A stretch of DNA of 64,000 nt from Streptomyces sp. MMBL 11-1 (GCF_028622875.1 NZ_CP117709.1:7009001-7073000); one strand, 5' to 3'; shown: positions 26,500-35,559, counted from the first letter of the stretch. Translations and numbers: made by a program. The notes: generated by a model from the sequence alone, not told the origin.

Positions 26500-28508
26500 G
26501 CGGGGACCTCCAGAGGGTCGAGCTTGTTCGCTTTCCGGATCTCGTCGACGATACGGCCGATGATCTCGGTGATGCCGAAGTCCTTCGGGGTGAAGACGGC
26601 GGCCACACCGGCTTCGACGAGTGCGGCGGCGTCGGCCGGCGGGATGATGCCGCCCGCGATCACCGGGATGTCCGGGGCCCCGGCCTCGCGCAGCCGGTGC
26701 AGGACGTCGGGGACCAGCTCCGCGTGCGAGCCGGACAGGATCGACAGGCCCACGCAGTGCACGTCCTCGGCGATCGCCGCGTCGGTGATCTGCTCGGGGG
26801 TCAGCCGGATGCCCTGGTAGACGACCTCGAACCCGGCGTCCCTGGCCCGTACCGCGATCTGCTCGGCCCCGTTGGAGTGCCCGTCCAGCCCCGGCTTGCC
26901 GACCAGCAGGCGCAGCCGCCCCACGCCCAGGTCGGCGGCGGTACGGGTGACCTTCTCGCGGACCAGGGCGAGCGTGCTGCCCGGCTCGGCGGTGACCGCC
27001 ACCGGGGCCGAGGAGACCCCGGTGGGCGCGCGGAACTCGCCGAAGACGTCCCGCAGGGCCCAGGACCACTCGCCGGTGGTGACGCCCGCGCGGGCGCACT
27101 CGACGGTGGCCTCCATCATGTTCTCGGTGCCCGCGGCGGCCTTCTTCAGCGCGGCCAGCGCCTCCGAGGCCCGTGCGTCGTCGCGGTTGTCCCGCCACTC
27201 GTGCAGGGCGGCCACGACCCGGGCCTCGTTCTCGGGGTCGACCGTCATGATCGCGCCGTCGAGGTCGGTGGTGAGCGGGTTGGGCTCGGTGGTCTCATAG
27301 ATGTTGACGCCGACGATCTTCTCGTCACCCGCCTCGATCCGGGCCCGCCGCGCCGCGTGCGAGGAGACCAGCTCCGACTTGAGGTAGCCGGACTCGACGG
27401 CCGCCATCGCGCCGCCCATCCGCTGGATCCGGTCGATCTCCGCCAGCGACTCCTCGACCAGCGAGTCCACCTTGGCCTCGATGACGTGCGAACCGGCGAA
27501 GATGTCCTCGTACTCCAGCAGGTCGCTCTCGTGCGCCAGCACCTGCTGGATCCGCAGCGACCACTGCTGGTCCCAGGGCCGGGGCAGCCCCAGCGCCTCG
27601 TTCCAGGCCGGCAGCTGTACGGCGCGGGCGCGGGCGTCCTTGGAGAGGGTGACGGCCAGCATCTCCAGGACGATGCGCTGGACGTTGTTCTCCGGCTGCG
27701 CCTCGGTCAGCCCGAGGGAGTTGACCTGGACGCCGTAGCGGAAACGCCGCTGCCTGGGGTTCTCGATGCCGTACCGCTCGCGGGTGACGCGGTCCCAGAT
27801 GCGGCCGAAGGCGCGCATCTTGCACATCTCCTCGATGAAGCGGACGCCCGCGTTCACGAAGAACGAGATCCGGGCGACCACGTCCCCGAACTTCTCCTCG
27901 GGCACCTGGCCCGAGTCGCGGACCGCGTCGAGCACCGCGATGGCGGTCGACATGGCGTACGCGATCTCCTGGACCGGGGTGGCCCCCGCCTCCTGGAGGT
28001 GGTAGCTGCAGATGTTGATGGGGTTCCACTTGGGGATGCGGTTGACCGTGTACGTGATCATGTCCGTGGTCAGCCGCAGCGAGGGCACCGGCGGGAAGAC
28101 GTGCGTCCCGCGCGAGAGGTACTCCTTCACGATGTCGTTCTGCGTGGTCCCCTGGAGCTTGTCGGGGTCGGCCCCCTGCTCCTCCGCGACCACCTGGTAG
28201 AGCGCCAGCAGCCACATGGCGGTCGCGTTGATCGTCATCGAGGTGTTCATCTGCTCCAGGGGGATGTCCTGGAACAGCCGCCGCATGTCACCGAGGTGCG
28301 AGACGGGAACACCGACACGGCCCACCTCGCCGCGGGCGAGGATGTGGTCCGGGTCGTATCCGGTCTGCGTGGGCAGATCGAAGGCGACCGAGAGCCCCGT
28401 CTGGCCCTTGGCGAGGTTGCGGCGGTACAGCTCGTTGGACGCCTCGGCGGTCGAGTGACCGGCGTACGTCCGCATGAGCCAGGGCCGGTCCTTCTGACGT
28501 TCGTTCAT
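26496..28508 (-). CDS. meaA: Ethylmalonyl-CoA mutase (coenzyme B12-dependent)
   Basis: The 670-residue protein fuses the acyl-CoA mutase barrel (residues 1 to about 515; SVAFDLPTQTGYDPDH, TSMTINATAMWLLALY) to a B12-binding domain. That domain has the base-off motif KPGLDGHSNG (DxHxxG) plus LSILSGSH and AGGIIPP. The single-chain form without a small subunit and the position next to ccr identify it as ethylmalonyl-CoA mutase rather than methylmalonyl-CoA mutase. It begins 10 bp after the ccr stop. Confidence 0.95.
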   Translation of the reverse strand: MNERQKDRPWLMRTYAGHSTAEASNELYRRNLAKGQTGLSVAFDLPTQTGYDPDHILARGEVGRVGVPVSHLGDMRRLFQDIPLEQMNTSMTINATAMWLLALYQVVAEEQGADPDKLQGTTQNDIVKEYLSRGTHVFPPVPSLRLTTDMITYTVNRIPKWNPINICSYHLQEAGATPVQEIAYAMSTAIAVLDAVRDSGQVPEEKFGDVVARISFFVNAGVRFIEEMCKMRAFGRIWDRVTRERYGIENPRQRRFRYGVQVNSLGLTEAQPENNVQRIVLEMLAVTLSKDARARAVQLPAWNEALGLPRPWDQQWSLRIQQVLAHESDLLEYEDIFAGSHVIEAKVDSLVEESLAEIDRIQRMGGAMAAVESGYLKSELVSSHAARRARIEAGDEKIVGVNIYETTEPNPLTTDLDGAIMTVDPENEARVVAALHEWRDNRDDARASEALAALKKAAAGTENMMEATVECARAGVTTGEWSWALRDVFGEFRAPTGVSSAPVAVTAEPGSTLALVREKVTRTAADLGVGRLRLLVGKPGLDGHSNGAEQIAVRARDAGFEVVYQGIRLTPEQITDAAIAEDVHCVGLSILSGSHAELVPDVLHRLREAGAPDIPVIAGGIIPPADAAALVEAGVAAVFTPKDFGITEIIGRIVDEIRKANKLDPLEVPA

Positions 28509-28517
28509 CGGGGAACC

Positions 28518-29855
28518 TCAGACGTTGCGGAAGCGGTTGATGGCGTCGATGTGCTGCTCGCGCATGTCCTGGTCGCGCACGCCGAGGCCCTCGCGGGGGG
28601 CCAGGGCGAGGACGCCGACCTTGCCCTGGTGCAGGTTGCGGTGGACGTCGTACGCGGCCTGGCCGGTGTCCTCCAGGGAGTAGACCTTGGAGAGCGTCGG
28701 GTGGATCTTGCCCTTGGCGATGAGCCGGTTGGCCTCCCACGCCTCGCGGTAGTTGGCGAAGTGCGAGCCGATGATGCGCTTGAGGGACATCCACAGGTAG
28801 CGGTTGTCGTACTCGTGCATGTAGCCCGAGGTGGAGGCGCAGGTCGTGATGGTGCCGCCCTTGCGGGTGACGTAGACCGAGGCTCCGAAGGTCTCGCGGC
28901 CCGGATGCTCGAAGACGATGTCGATGTCCTCTCCGCCGGTGAGTTCGCGGATGCGCTTGCCGAAGCGCTTCCACTCCTTGGGGTCCTGGGTGTGCTCGTC
29001 CTTCCAGAACTTGTAGCCCTCGGCGTTGCGGTCGATGACCGCGTCCGCGCCCATCGCCCGGCAGATGTCGGCCTTCTCCGGGGAGGAGACGACGCAGATC
29101 GGGTTGGCGCCGCCGGCCAGGGCGAACTGGGTGGCGTAGGAGCCGAGTCCGCCGCTGGCGCCCCAGATCAGCACGTTGTCGCCCTGCTTCATGCCCGCGC
29201 CGTTGCGCGAGACGAGCTGGCGGTACGCGGTCGAGTTGACCAGGCCCGGGGACGCGGCCTCCTCCCAGCTGAGGTGCCGGGGCTTGGGCATCAGCTGGTT
29301 GGACTTGACGAGCGCGATCTCCGCCAGGCCGCCGAAGTTGGTCTCGAAGCCCCAGATCCGCTGCTCGGGGTCGAGCATCGTGTCGTTGTGGCCGTCGGAG
29401 GACTCCAGCTCGACCGAGAGGCAGTGCGCGACGACCTCGTCGCCCGGGTTCCAGGCGTTCACGCCGGGCCCGGTGCGCAGGACGACGCCCGCCAGGTCGG
29501 AGCCGATGACGTGGTACGGCAGGTCGTGGCGCTTGGACAGCTCGCTGAGCTTTCCGTAGCGCTCCAGGAAGCTGAACGTCGACACGGGCTCGAAGATCGA
29601 GGTCCAGACGGAGTTGTAGTTCACCGAGCTGGCCATCACGGCGACGAGGGCCTCGCCGGGGCCGAGTTCGGGGACCGGGACGTCGTCGAGGTGGATCGAC
29701 TTGCGCGGATCCTTGTCGCGGGATTCGAGCCCCGCGAACATCTCCGCCTCGTCCTTGTGCACGGTGATCGCGCGGTAGGACTCGGGGAGGGACAGGGCCG
29801 CGAAGTCCGCGGCGGTGCTGTCGTGCGATTGGATCGCGTCCAGGATTTCCTTCAC
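28518..29855 (-). CDS. ccr: Crotonyl-CoA carboxylase/reductase
   Basis: The 445-residue medium-chain reductase has the Ccr-specific N-terminal extension (MKEILDAIQSHD) and a cofactor-binding segment LIWGASGGLGSYATQFALAG. YNSVWTSIFEPVSTF and VFEHPGRETFGASVYV are also typical of the family. It reductively carboxylates crotonyl-CoA to ethylmalonyl-CoA using NADPH and CO2, the committed step of the pathway and also a supplier of extender units. GTG 29855 follows GGAGG by 8 bp. The transcript leader is long; the operator lies 235 bp upstream. Confidence 0.96.
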   Translation of the reverse strand: MKEILDAIQSHDSTAADFAALSLPESYRAITVHKDEAEMFAGLESRDKDPRKSIHLDDVPVPELGPGEALVAVMASSVNYNSVWTSIFEPVSTFSFLERYGKLSELSKRHDLPYHVIGSDLAGVVLRTGPGVNAWNPGDEVVAHCLSVELESSDGHNDTMLDPEQRIWGFETNFGGLAEIALVKSNQLMPKPRHLSWEEAASPGLVNSTAYRQLVSRNGAGMKQGDNVLIWGASGGLGSYATQFALAGGANPICVVSSPEKADICRAMGADAVIDRNAEGYKFWKDEHTQDPKEWKRFGKRIRELTGGEDIDIVFEHPGRETFGASVYVTRKGGTITTCASTSGYMHEYDNRYLWMSLKRIIGSHFANYREAWEANRLIAKGKIHPTLSKVYSLEDTGQAAYDVHRNLHQGKVGVLALAPREGLGVRDQDMREQHIDAINRFRNV

Positions 29856-30209
29856 GGTGTTGCCTCCGGTGATGCGGCGTCGAGGGAACGCTCGAGGGGC
29901 CCTGCTGGCAGGGGGAGCGGTGCGGTGTGGAGGTGTTGCCGTCGGTTCGGCAGGTGGAGCTGGCTTTGCCCGGTGGAGCAGAAGGTGCCTGTGACGCAGG
30001 CGTCCGGGCGCGCAGCACGGTGGTTGCGGGGACAGCCGGCGTACGTATGAGGTCTCAGCACGCCGGCCGCCCGGACACCTTCAACGTATGGCACTCCGTG
30101 ACACCTGACAAGGCACCCAGTGCCAACAATTTCTCTCACTTGTCATCCCGTGGGCACGCATGAGCAACACGATGGGCGTTACGGGACGTTCTGTCCTGCT
30201 GGCAGGCGG
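29856..30209. other. ccr upstream region
   Basis: This 354-bp gap before the ccr start contains operator site C at 30090-30124 and, between it and ccr, about 230 bp without a supported gene. That stretch has a GGGGCCCTGCTGGCAGGGG-type hairpin near 29898. A long untranslated leader is likely. No cobalamin riboswitch signature was seen. Confidence 0.5.
30090..30124. promoter_or_regulatory. TetR-type double-dyad operator, site C (ccr)
   Basis: GGCACTCCGTGAC (30090-30102) and GGCACCCAGTGCC (30112-30124) lie 22 bp apart, as in site A. The outer bases TGGCACT and AGTGCCA are shared by A and C. It lies 235 bp upstream of ccr and is the only such site found in the ethylmalonyl-CoA operon, so it should mark the operon promoter. 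Confidence 0.8.
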
Positions 30210-31007
30210 TTACCCGGCCGGGCGGTACACATACGGCGTCGTCGTGCCGAGCGCCGTGAAGCCGAGCCGGGTCAGGATCGGGGCCGACATGTCCGTCGCG
30301 TCGACCTGGAGGTAGCGGTAGCCGCGCTCGGCGGCCACGGCCGCCCGATGGGCGACCAGGGCCCGGTACAGGCCTCTGCCACGCCACTCGGCGACCGTTC
30401 CGCCGCCCCAGAGTCCGGCGAACGCGGTACCGGGACACAGCTCCATACGGGCCGAGCTGACCGGCTCCCCACCGGCCATCGCCACCAGCGCCACGAAGTC
30501 GTCCGGAGCCCGCTCCAGCCGCGTCAGCACCTGGTGGCGCAGCCGGCCCGCGTCCGTGCCGAACGCCCGCTCGTGGGCCAGCGCCATCAGCTCGGCCCCG
30601 GCCGCGTCGGTCACCGGGCGCAGGGTGACGCCCTCGGGCAGCCCGGGACCGGGCAGGGAGGTCAGGGCCTCGACCGGGGCGACGAGCAGCGTCTCGGGCG
30701 GATCCGGTACGAATCCGGCCTCCCGCAGCCGGTCGCCCAGGTCGGCCGGCCGGTCATGGGAGTACAGCTTCCACTCGAATTCCGTGTGGCCCAGTGCCGT
30801 GTAGTGCCCGATCTGGGCCCTGATCGCCGCGTCGGCCCCCGTGGCGTCCAGCTCGGGGTCCGACCAGACGACGCCGTTCCAGTCGTCGGGGCCGCCGACC
30901 TGGCGCACCACGGGCCCGGCCCGCCCGACCTCGACCCCGGGGCCCTCGGGGCGGGCGTGCTCGCGCATCGTGCGGTCGTACAGGTCACGTACTTCGTCGG
31001 TTCGCAT
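30210..31007 (-). CDS. GNAT family N-acetyltransferase
   Basis: The 265-residue protein has the acetyl-CoA-binding motif A in its last third (VAEWRGRGLYRALVAHRA, about residues 205-222) followed by GYRYLQVDATDMSAPILTRLGF. The N-terminal half looks like a degenerate second GNAT fold. Substrate unknown. It lies just beyond operator C but its stop, not its start, faces it, so it is not obviously part of the regulon. Confidence 0.82.
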   Translation of the reverse strand: MRTDEVRDLYDRTMREHARPEGPGVEVGRAGPVVRQVGGPDDWNGVVWSDPELDATGADAAIRAQIGHYTALGHTEFEWKLYSHDRPADLGDRLREAGFVPDPPETLLVAPVEALTSLPGPGLPEGVTLRPVTDAAGAELMALAHERAFGTDAGRLRHQVLTRLERAPDDFVALVAMAGGEPVSSARMELCPGTAFAGLWGGGTVAEWRGRGLYRALVAHRAAVAAERGYRYLQVDATDMSAPILTRLGFTALGTTTPYVYRPAG

Positions 31008-31163
31008 CCGCGCACCTCAGCACAGCGGTGATCGGTAAACCAGCGGGTTTCGGTCGCCGCCCGCGCGGAACGGCTCGGTGCGGACGCGTCGAAAGCCCAG
31101 CTCGGGGCAGGTGTGCGGAAGCAAGTGATCATGAAATGGTGAGAAAGCGGAGGTGCGGCACCG

Positions 31164-31940
31164 ATGGCGATACCGATCCGCAGACGGAGCACCCGGGAGC
31201 GACGCGCTTCCTTCGACCTCCGGCGCACGGCCTTCGGCTTCGTGCTGTGCGCGCTGATCCTCGTGGGCGGCGGCATGGCGCTGCGGGCCGCCTGGCGCAG
31301 CGCCGGACTTCCCCCGCTCGCCGCCGTGCCGGCGGCCGTCCTGGCTCTCGCGGCTGCCCTCGTGGTGCTGCGCCGCCGTAGGGCGCGCCGGGTCGCGGCG
31401 GCCGTCACGGACGCGGCGTACGGGGTCGTCGACGCGGGCCTCGCGGAGCTGGACGCCGCGGAAGCGGCTCGCGACCAGGCCCGTCCGGAGCCCCCGGAGC
31501 ACGCCGGTCAGGTCGACTACGCGGAGCTGGACCCGTACGCCTTCGAGGAGGCCGTGGCCGAACTCTGCCGGCGCGACGGCTGCCCGGAGGCCGAGGTGGT
31601 GGGCGGCGCGGGCGACCTGGGCGCGGACGTCCTGGCGACCACCCCGGACGGCCGCCGTCTGGTCGTGCAGTGCAAGCGATACGGCCCTACGAGCCGGGCC
31701 GGATCCCAGGACCTCCAGCGGTTCGGCGGCACCTGCTACGCGGTGCACGAGGCGGATGTCGCGCTCGTCGTCTCCACCGGAGGCTTCACCGGACCCGCGC
31801 TCGACTACGCGGAGCGGTGCGCCATCCTCTGCTACGGCCCCGAGGAGCTGACGGCCTGGAGCGAGGGCGTCGCACCGCCGCCCTGGGAGGCGGCGGTGGT
31901 CCCCGCCGAGGGGCCGGCCGCCGAACTCAGCGGTCCTTGA
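31164..31940 (+). CDS. Membrane-anchored Mrr-like restriction endonuclease-fold protein
   Basis: The 258-residue protein has two hydrophobic helices near the N-terminus (about 24-42 and 50-68). After a charged linker comes a PD-(D/E)XK nuclease domain with GGAGDLGADVLA and VVQCKRYG, the catalytic Asp and the QxK motif of Mrr enzymes. Such proteins cleave methylated or foreign DNA, but small membrane-tethered versions are widespread in Streptomyces with unknown roles. Its 3' end overlaps the convergent TetR gene by 14 bp. Confidence 0.82.
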   Translation: MAIPIRRRSTRERRASFDLRRTAFGFVLCALILVGGGMALRAAWRSAGLPPLAAVPAAVLALAAALVVLRRRRARRVAAAVTDAAYGVVDAGLAELDAAEAARDQARPEPPEHAGQVDYAELDPYAFEEAVAELCRRDGCPEAEVVGGAGDLGADVLATTPDGRRLVVQCKRYGPTSRAGSQDLQRFGGTCYAVHEADVALVVSTGGFTGPALDYAERCAILCYGPEELTAWSEGVAPPPWEAAVVPAEGPAAELSGP

Positions 31941-32745
31941 GCGCCTGTTGGATCGTCCGCATGACCTCGTCGAGGGGGGCGTCGGTGCGCGCCACCGCGA
32001 CGAGCACCTCGCCGTCCGCGGCCACCGTCGCGGCCGGGGCACGCTCGGGCTCGGCCCCGGGCGCCCGGCCCGCTCCGATGCCCGTGCCGAAGGTGTCGCG
32101 CACGATGGCGAAGGCACGGTCGAGCTGCGCCTCCACATCGCCCTGCCCGCCCGCCCGCAGCCAGCGGCGCAGCACATGGTTGTGCGCGGTGACCACGGCG
32201 GACGCGGCGACCTCCGCGAGCAGCGGGTCGTCGTTGCCCACATGGTGGTCGCGCTCGTCGAAGTGGCCCAGGAGATAACGGGTGAACAGCCGCTCGTAGC
32301 GGGCGACCGAGGCGATCTCGGCCTCCCGGAGGGTCGGCACCTCACGGGTCAGTTTGTAGCGGGCCACGGAGACGGCGGGCTTGGCCGCGTACATCTTCAT
32401 GACTTCCTTGATGCCGCGGCAGACGGTGTCGAGCGGGTGCTCGTGAGCGGGGGCGGCGTTGAGGACGGCCTCGGCCCTGACGAGGGTGTCGTCGTGGTCC
32501 GGGAAGATGGCCTCTTCCTTGGAGCGGAAGTGGCGGAAAAAGGTCCGCCGGGCGACGCCCGCGGCACCCGCGATCTCGTCGACGGTGGTCGCCTCGTAGC
32601 CCTTCGTGGCGAAGAGCTCCATCGCGGCGGCGGCCAGTTCACGGCGCATCTTGAGCCGTTGGGCGGCGGCACGCGTCCCCGCGGTGGTGGTCTCCGGGGC
32701 GTCGGTCGCGGCGGTGGCACGGGGTGACTTGGCGGGCTGGGACAT
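31927..32745 (-). CDS. TetR family regulator of the acyl-CoA cluster (paralogue of 1404-2237)
   Basis: The 272-residue protein has an N-terminal Ala/Thr-rich tail, then a helix-turn-helix at about 40-85 (TTVDEIAGAAGVARRTFF, SKEEAIFPDH). A ligand domain follows with MYAAKPAVSVARYKLTREVP, and a conserved end ADGEVLVAVARTDAPLDEVM. All parts align with the TetR at 1404-2237. ATG 32745 gives MSQPAKSP; no clear ribosome site precedes it. It lies 91 bp after the 3-hydroxyacyl-CoA dehydrogenase gene on the same strand. By inference it binds operator sites of the A/B/C type. Confidence 0.88.
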   Translation of the reverse strand: MSQPAKSPRATAATDAPETTTAGTRAAAQRLKMRRELAAAAMELFATKGYEATTVDEIAGAAGVARRTFFRHFRSKEEAIFPDHDDTLVRAEAVLNAAPAHEHPLDTVCRGIKEVMKMYAAKPAVSVARYKLTREVPTLREAEIASVARYERLFTRYLLGHFDERDHHVGNDDPLLAEVAASAVVTAHNHVLRRWLRAGGQGDVEAQLDRAFAIVRDTFGTGIGAGRAPGAEPERAPAATVAADGEVLVAVARTDAPLDEVMRTIQQALKDR

Positions 32746-32836
32746 GGCATGAACGTAACGCATCGGTGCGGGAGAGCGCGCCTGCGGGGGCGGACCGCCG
32801 GAGGGTCCCAGCAGCCCGCCCCACCCGGCTCCCGGG

Positions 32837-34618
32837 TCAGCGACGGGCATATTCGCGGAAGCCGCGCCCCGTCTTGCGGCCGAGGCACCCCGCGGCGACC
32901 AGGTGCTCCAGCAAAGGCGCGGGGGCCAGGCCCGGGTCGCGGAACTCCGCGTGCAGCACCTTCTCGATGGCCAGCGACACGTCCAGGCCGACCACGTCGA
33001 GCAGTTCGAACGGGCCCATCGGGTAGCCGCCGCCCAGCTTCATCGCCGCGTCGATGTCGTCCAGCGAGGCGTAGTGCTCCTCGACCATCTTGATCGCGTT
33101 GTTGAGGTACGGGAACAGCAGCGCGTTCACGATGAACCCGGCCCGGTCCCCGCAGTCCACCGGGTGCTTGCGGATCTTCGAGCACACCGCGCGGACCGTG
33201 GCGTGCACGTCGTCGGCGGTCAGGACGGTCCGGACCACCTCGACCAGCTTCATCGCGGGCGCCGGGTTGAAGAAGTGCATCCCGATCACGTCCTCGGGCC
33301 GCGCGGTCGCCCGGGCGATCGCGACGACCGGCAGCGAGGAGGTGGTGGTGGCGAGCACCGCGCCCGGGCGGCAGACCTTGTCCAGCGTGGCGAACAGCTG
33401 CCGCTTGATCTCCAGGTCCTCGGCGACCGCCTCGACGGCGAGGTCGACCTCGGCGAACGCGTCCAGCGAACCGCCCGCCGTGATCCGCGCCAGCGTCCCG
33501 TCCCGGTCCTCGGCGGTGAGCCGTCCCTTGGCCACCGAACGCTCCAGCGACTTCGCGATCCGGCCCTTGGCGACGTCGGCCTTCTCCTGGGACCTGGCGG
33601 CCAGCACCACGTCGTATCCGGCCTTCGCGAAGACCTCCGCGATCCCGGAGGCCATCGTCCCGGAGCCCGCGACGCCGACCGACGCCACCTCGCGCCCGGC
33701 CCCGGAGACGGCGTCCGCCGCCGGGGTCAGCGCGTCGGGCACCACGGCCTGACCGCCCGGGGGGTCGTAGGTGTAGAAGCCGCGCCCGGCCTTGCGGCCG
33801 GTCAGCCCCGCGCCGCTGAGCTGGCCGAGGACGGGGGCCGGGGCGTGCAGCCGGTCGTGGGACGCGGCGTACATGGCCTCCAGGACGGTGCGGGCGGTGT
33901 CGATGCCGATCAGGTCCAGCAGGGCGAGGGGCCCCATCGGCAGCCCGCAGCCCAGCTTCATCGCGGCGTCGATGTCCTCGCGGGAGGCGTAGTTCGCCTC
34001 GTACATCGCGGCGGCCTGGTTGAGGTAGCCGAACAGCAGCCCGTCCGCGACGAACCCGGGCCGGTCGCCGACCGCGACGGGCTCCTTGCCCAGCTCCCGG
34101 GCCAGCGCGGTGACGGCCTCGACGGCGGGCGGCGCGGTCAGCACCGAGGAGACCACCTCGACCAGCTTCATCGCGGGCGCCGGGTTGAAGAAGTGCAGGC
34201 CGAGGACGCGCTCGGGGCGCTGGGACTCGGCGGCCAGGCGGGTCACCGACAGGGCGTTGGTGCCGGTGGCCAGGATCGCGGTGGGGGAGACGATCGCGTC
34301 GAGCTCCCGGAACACCCGCTGCTTGATCTCGTACGTCTCGGGCACGACCTCGATGACCAGCTCGGCATCGGCGGCGGTGCCGAGGTCGTCGGACGTACGG
34401 AACCGGGCCAGGGCGTCGGTCCGCTCCCGCTCGGTGATCCGGCCGCGGCGCACGGCCCGCGCGGTGGACGCTTCCAGGGAGGCGACGGCCCCCAGGGCGG
34501 CCGCCTCGCTGATGTCGATGCCGATGACCTCGCGGCCCGCCAGGGCCAGGACCTCGGCGATGCCGGTGCCCATGGTGCCGAGGCCGACGACGGCGATGGT
34601 GGAGAGAGAGGTGTCCAT
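32837..34618 (-). CDS. Tandem-duplicated 3-hydroxyacyl-CoA (3-hydroxybutyryl-CoA) dehydrogenase
   Basis: The 593-residue protein consists of two complete 3HCDH units of about 285 residues. Each has its own NAD motif (VVGLGTMGTGIAEVLALAG near residue 10 and VAGSGTMASGIAEVFAKAG near 305), catalytic region (HFFNPAPAMKLVEVV near 140 and again near 430) and C-terminal domain ending LTGRKAGRGFYTY or LGRKTGRGFREY. It should oxidise 3-hydroxybutyryl-CoA, upstream of crotonyl-CoA. ATG 34618 follows GGAG; the frame upstream to 34921 is unsupported. Confidence 0.9.
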   Translation of the reverse strand: MDTSLSTIAVVGLGTMGTGIAEVLALAGREVIGIDISEAAALGAVASLEASTARAVRRGRITERERTDALARFRTSDDLGTAADAELVIEVVPETYEIKQRVFRELDAIVSPTAILATGTNALSVTRLAAESQRPERVLGLHFFNPAPAMKLVEVVSSVLTAPPAVEAVTALARELGKEPVAVGDRPGFVADGLLFGYLNQAAAMYEANYASREDIDAAMKLGCGLPMGPLALLDLIGIDTARTVLEAMYAASHDRLHAPAPVLGQLSGAGLTGRKAGRGFYTYDPPGGQAVVPDALTPAADAVSGAGREVASVGVAGSGTMASGIAEVFAKAGYDVVLAARSQEKADVAKGRIAKSLERSVAKGRLTAEDRDGTLARITAGGSLDAFAEVDLAVEAVAEDLEIKRQLFATLDKVCRPGAVLATTTSSLPVVAIARATARPEDVIGMHFFNPAPAMKLVEVVRTVLTADDVHATVRAVCSKIRKHPVDCGDRAGFIVNALLFPYLNNAIKMVEEHYASLDDIDAAMKLGGGYPMGPFELLDVVGLDVSLAIEKVLHAEFRDPGLAPAPLLEHLVAAGCLGRKTGRGFREYARR

Positions 34619-34974
34619 CAGGGGACTCCAGGGTGAGTGACGGCTGTGGGAGCACGGAACGCGCGGCGATGAGGAGCGGCGCGTGGCGTACGGAAGCTGC
34701 GTGTCGTGGAGCACGGGGCCGGCGCGCGGGGAGCGCGCCCGGCCGTGGGGTGACGGACCCTGTCCCGGGGTCGCGTCGCACGGAAAAGCCGAACCGACAG
34801 GCACTCCGGACGGCTGCGTCACCAGGCCACCGGAGCTTGCGGGGAGTGTGCCCCGCTCAGATGAGATTAACCGGCGAGTAACGAGCGCGCCACCCCTGGA
34901 TCCTTGTGCCCTGGGCCACACGAACTCGCCGATGCCGCCCCGTACGGAGCGTGCCCGTCGATACGCTGAGCGTC

Positions 34975-35559
34975 ATGGATGACGTCATGGACGAGGAGTT
35001 CCGTTCACTCGTGGACCGGCTGGAACAGGAGGCTGCCGGGTCGCCGCAGTACGCCCGGCTCGTCGCCGCCGAGGACCCCGAGGAGCTGGCCCGGGTCCTC
35101 GTGGAGCCGCACCGCCCCCTGTGGGCCCGCGAGATAGCCGCCTTCCGGCTCGGCTGCGCGGGCGACCGGCGGGCCTTCGAGGCGCTGGTGCTCCTGCTCA
35201 ACCACCGGGACCCCGAACGCTGCGTCTCCGCCGCCCACGCGCTGGCCCGACTGAACGACCCCCGCACGCCGAGGGCGGCCGCCGCCCTCGCCACCAACGC
35301 CCTGCGCACCGCCTACGCCCTGCACCCGGTGCGCCTGCTGACCGACCTACGGGCCCCCGAGTCGGTCCCCGCCCTGGTCGCCACCCTCCAACGCCTGCTG
35401 GCCCCCGGCGAACCGCACTGGCGCGTCGCCCTGGCCTGCGTCGAGGGCCTCGGCCGCCTCGCCGACGAACAGGCCCGCCCGGTCCTCACGGCGGCCCTGC
35501 CGCACCCGCGCCTCGGCACGGCCGCGGCGGAGGCGCTCAGGCGGCTGCCGGGGGAGTGA
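34975..35559 (+). CDS. HEAT-repeat protein
   Basis: The 194-residue all-helical protein has repeated paired helices typical of HEAT/PBS-lyase repeats (AFEALVLLLNHRDPERCVSA, ALARLNDPRTPRAA, PALVATLQRLL, ALPHPRLGTAAAEALRRL). These are protein-interaction scaffolds; the partner is unknown. A leaderless start is possible because GATACGCT lies about 15 bp upstream of the ATG and no ribosome site is clear. Confidence 0.75.
   Translation: MDDVMDEEFRSLVDRLEQEAAGSPQYARLVAAEDPEELARVLVEPHRPLWAREIAAFRLGCAGDRRAFEALVLLLNHRDPERCVSAAHALARLNDPRTPRAAAALATNALRTAYALHPVRLLTDLRAPESVPALVATLQRLLAPGEPHWRVALACVEGLGRLADEQARPVLTAALPHPRLGTAAAEALRRLPGE

Noticed and set aside
29856..30089. Cobalamin riboswitch in the leader before the B12-dependent pathway genes
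   Set aside because: No B12-box-like conserved sequence was seen on the minus strand; the long leader is otherwise unexplained.
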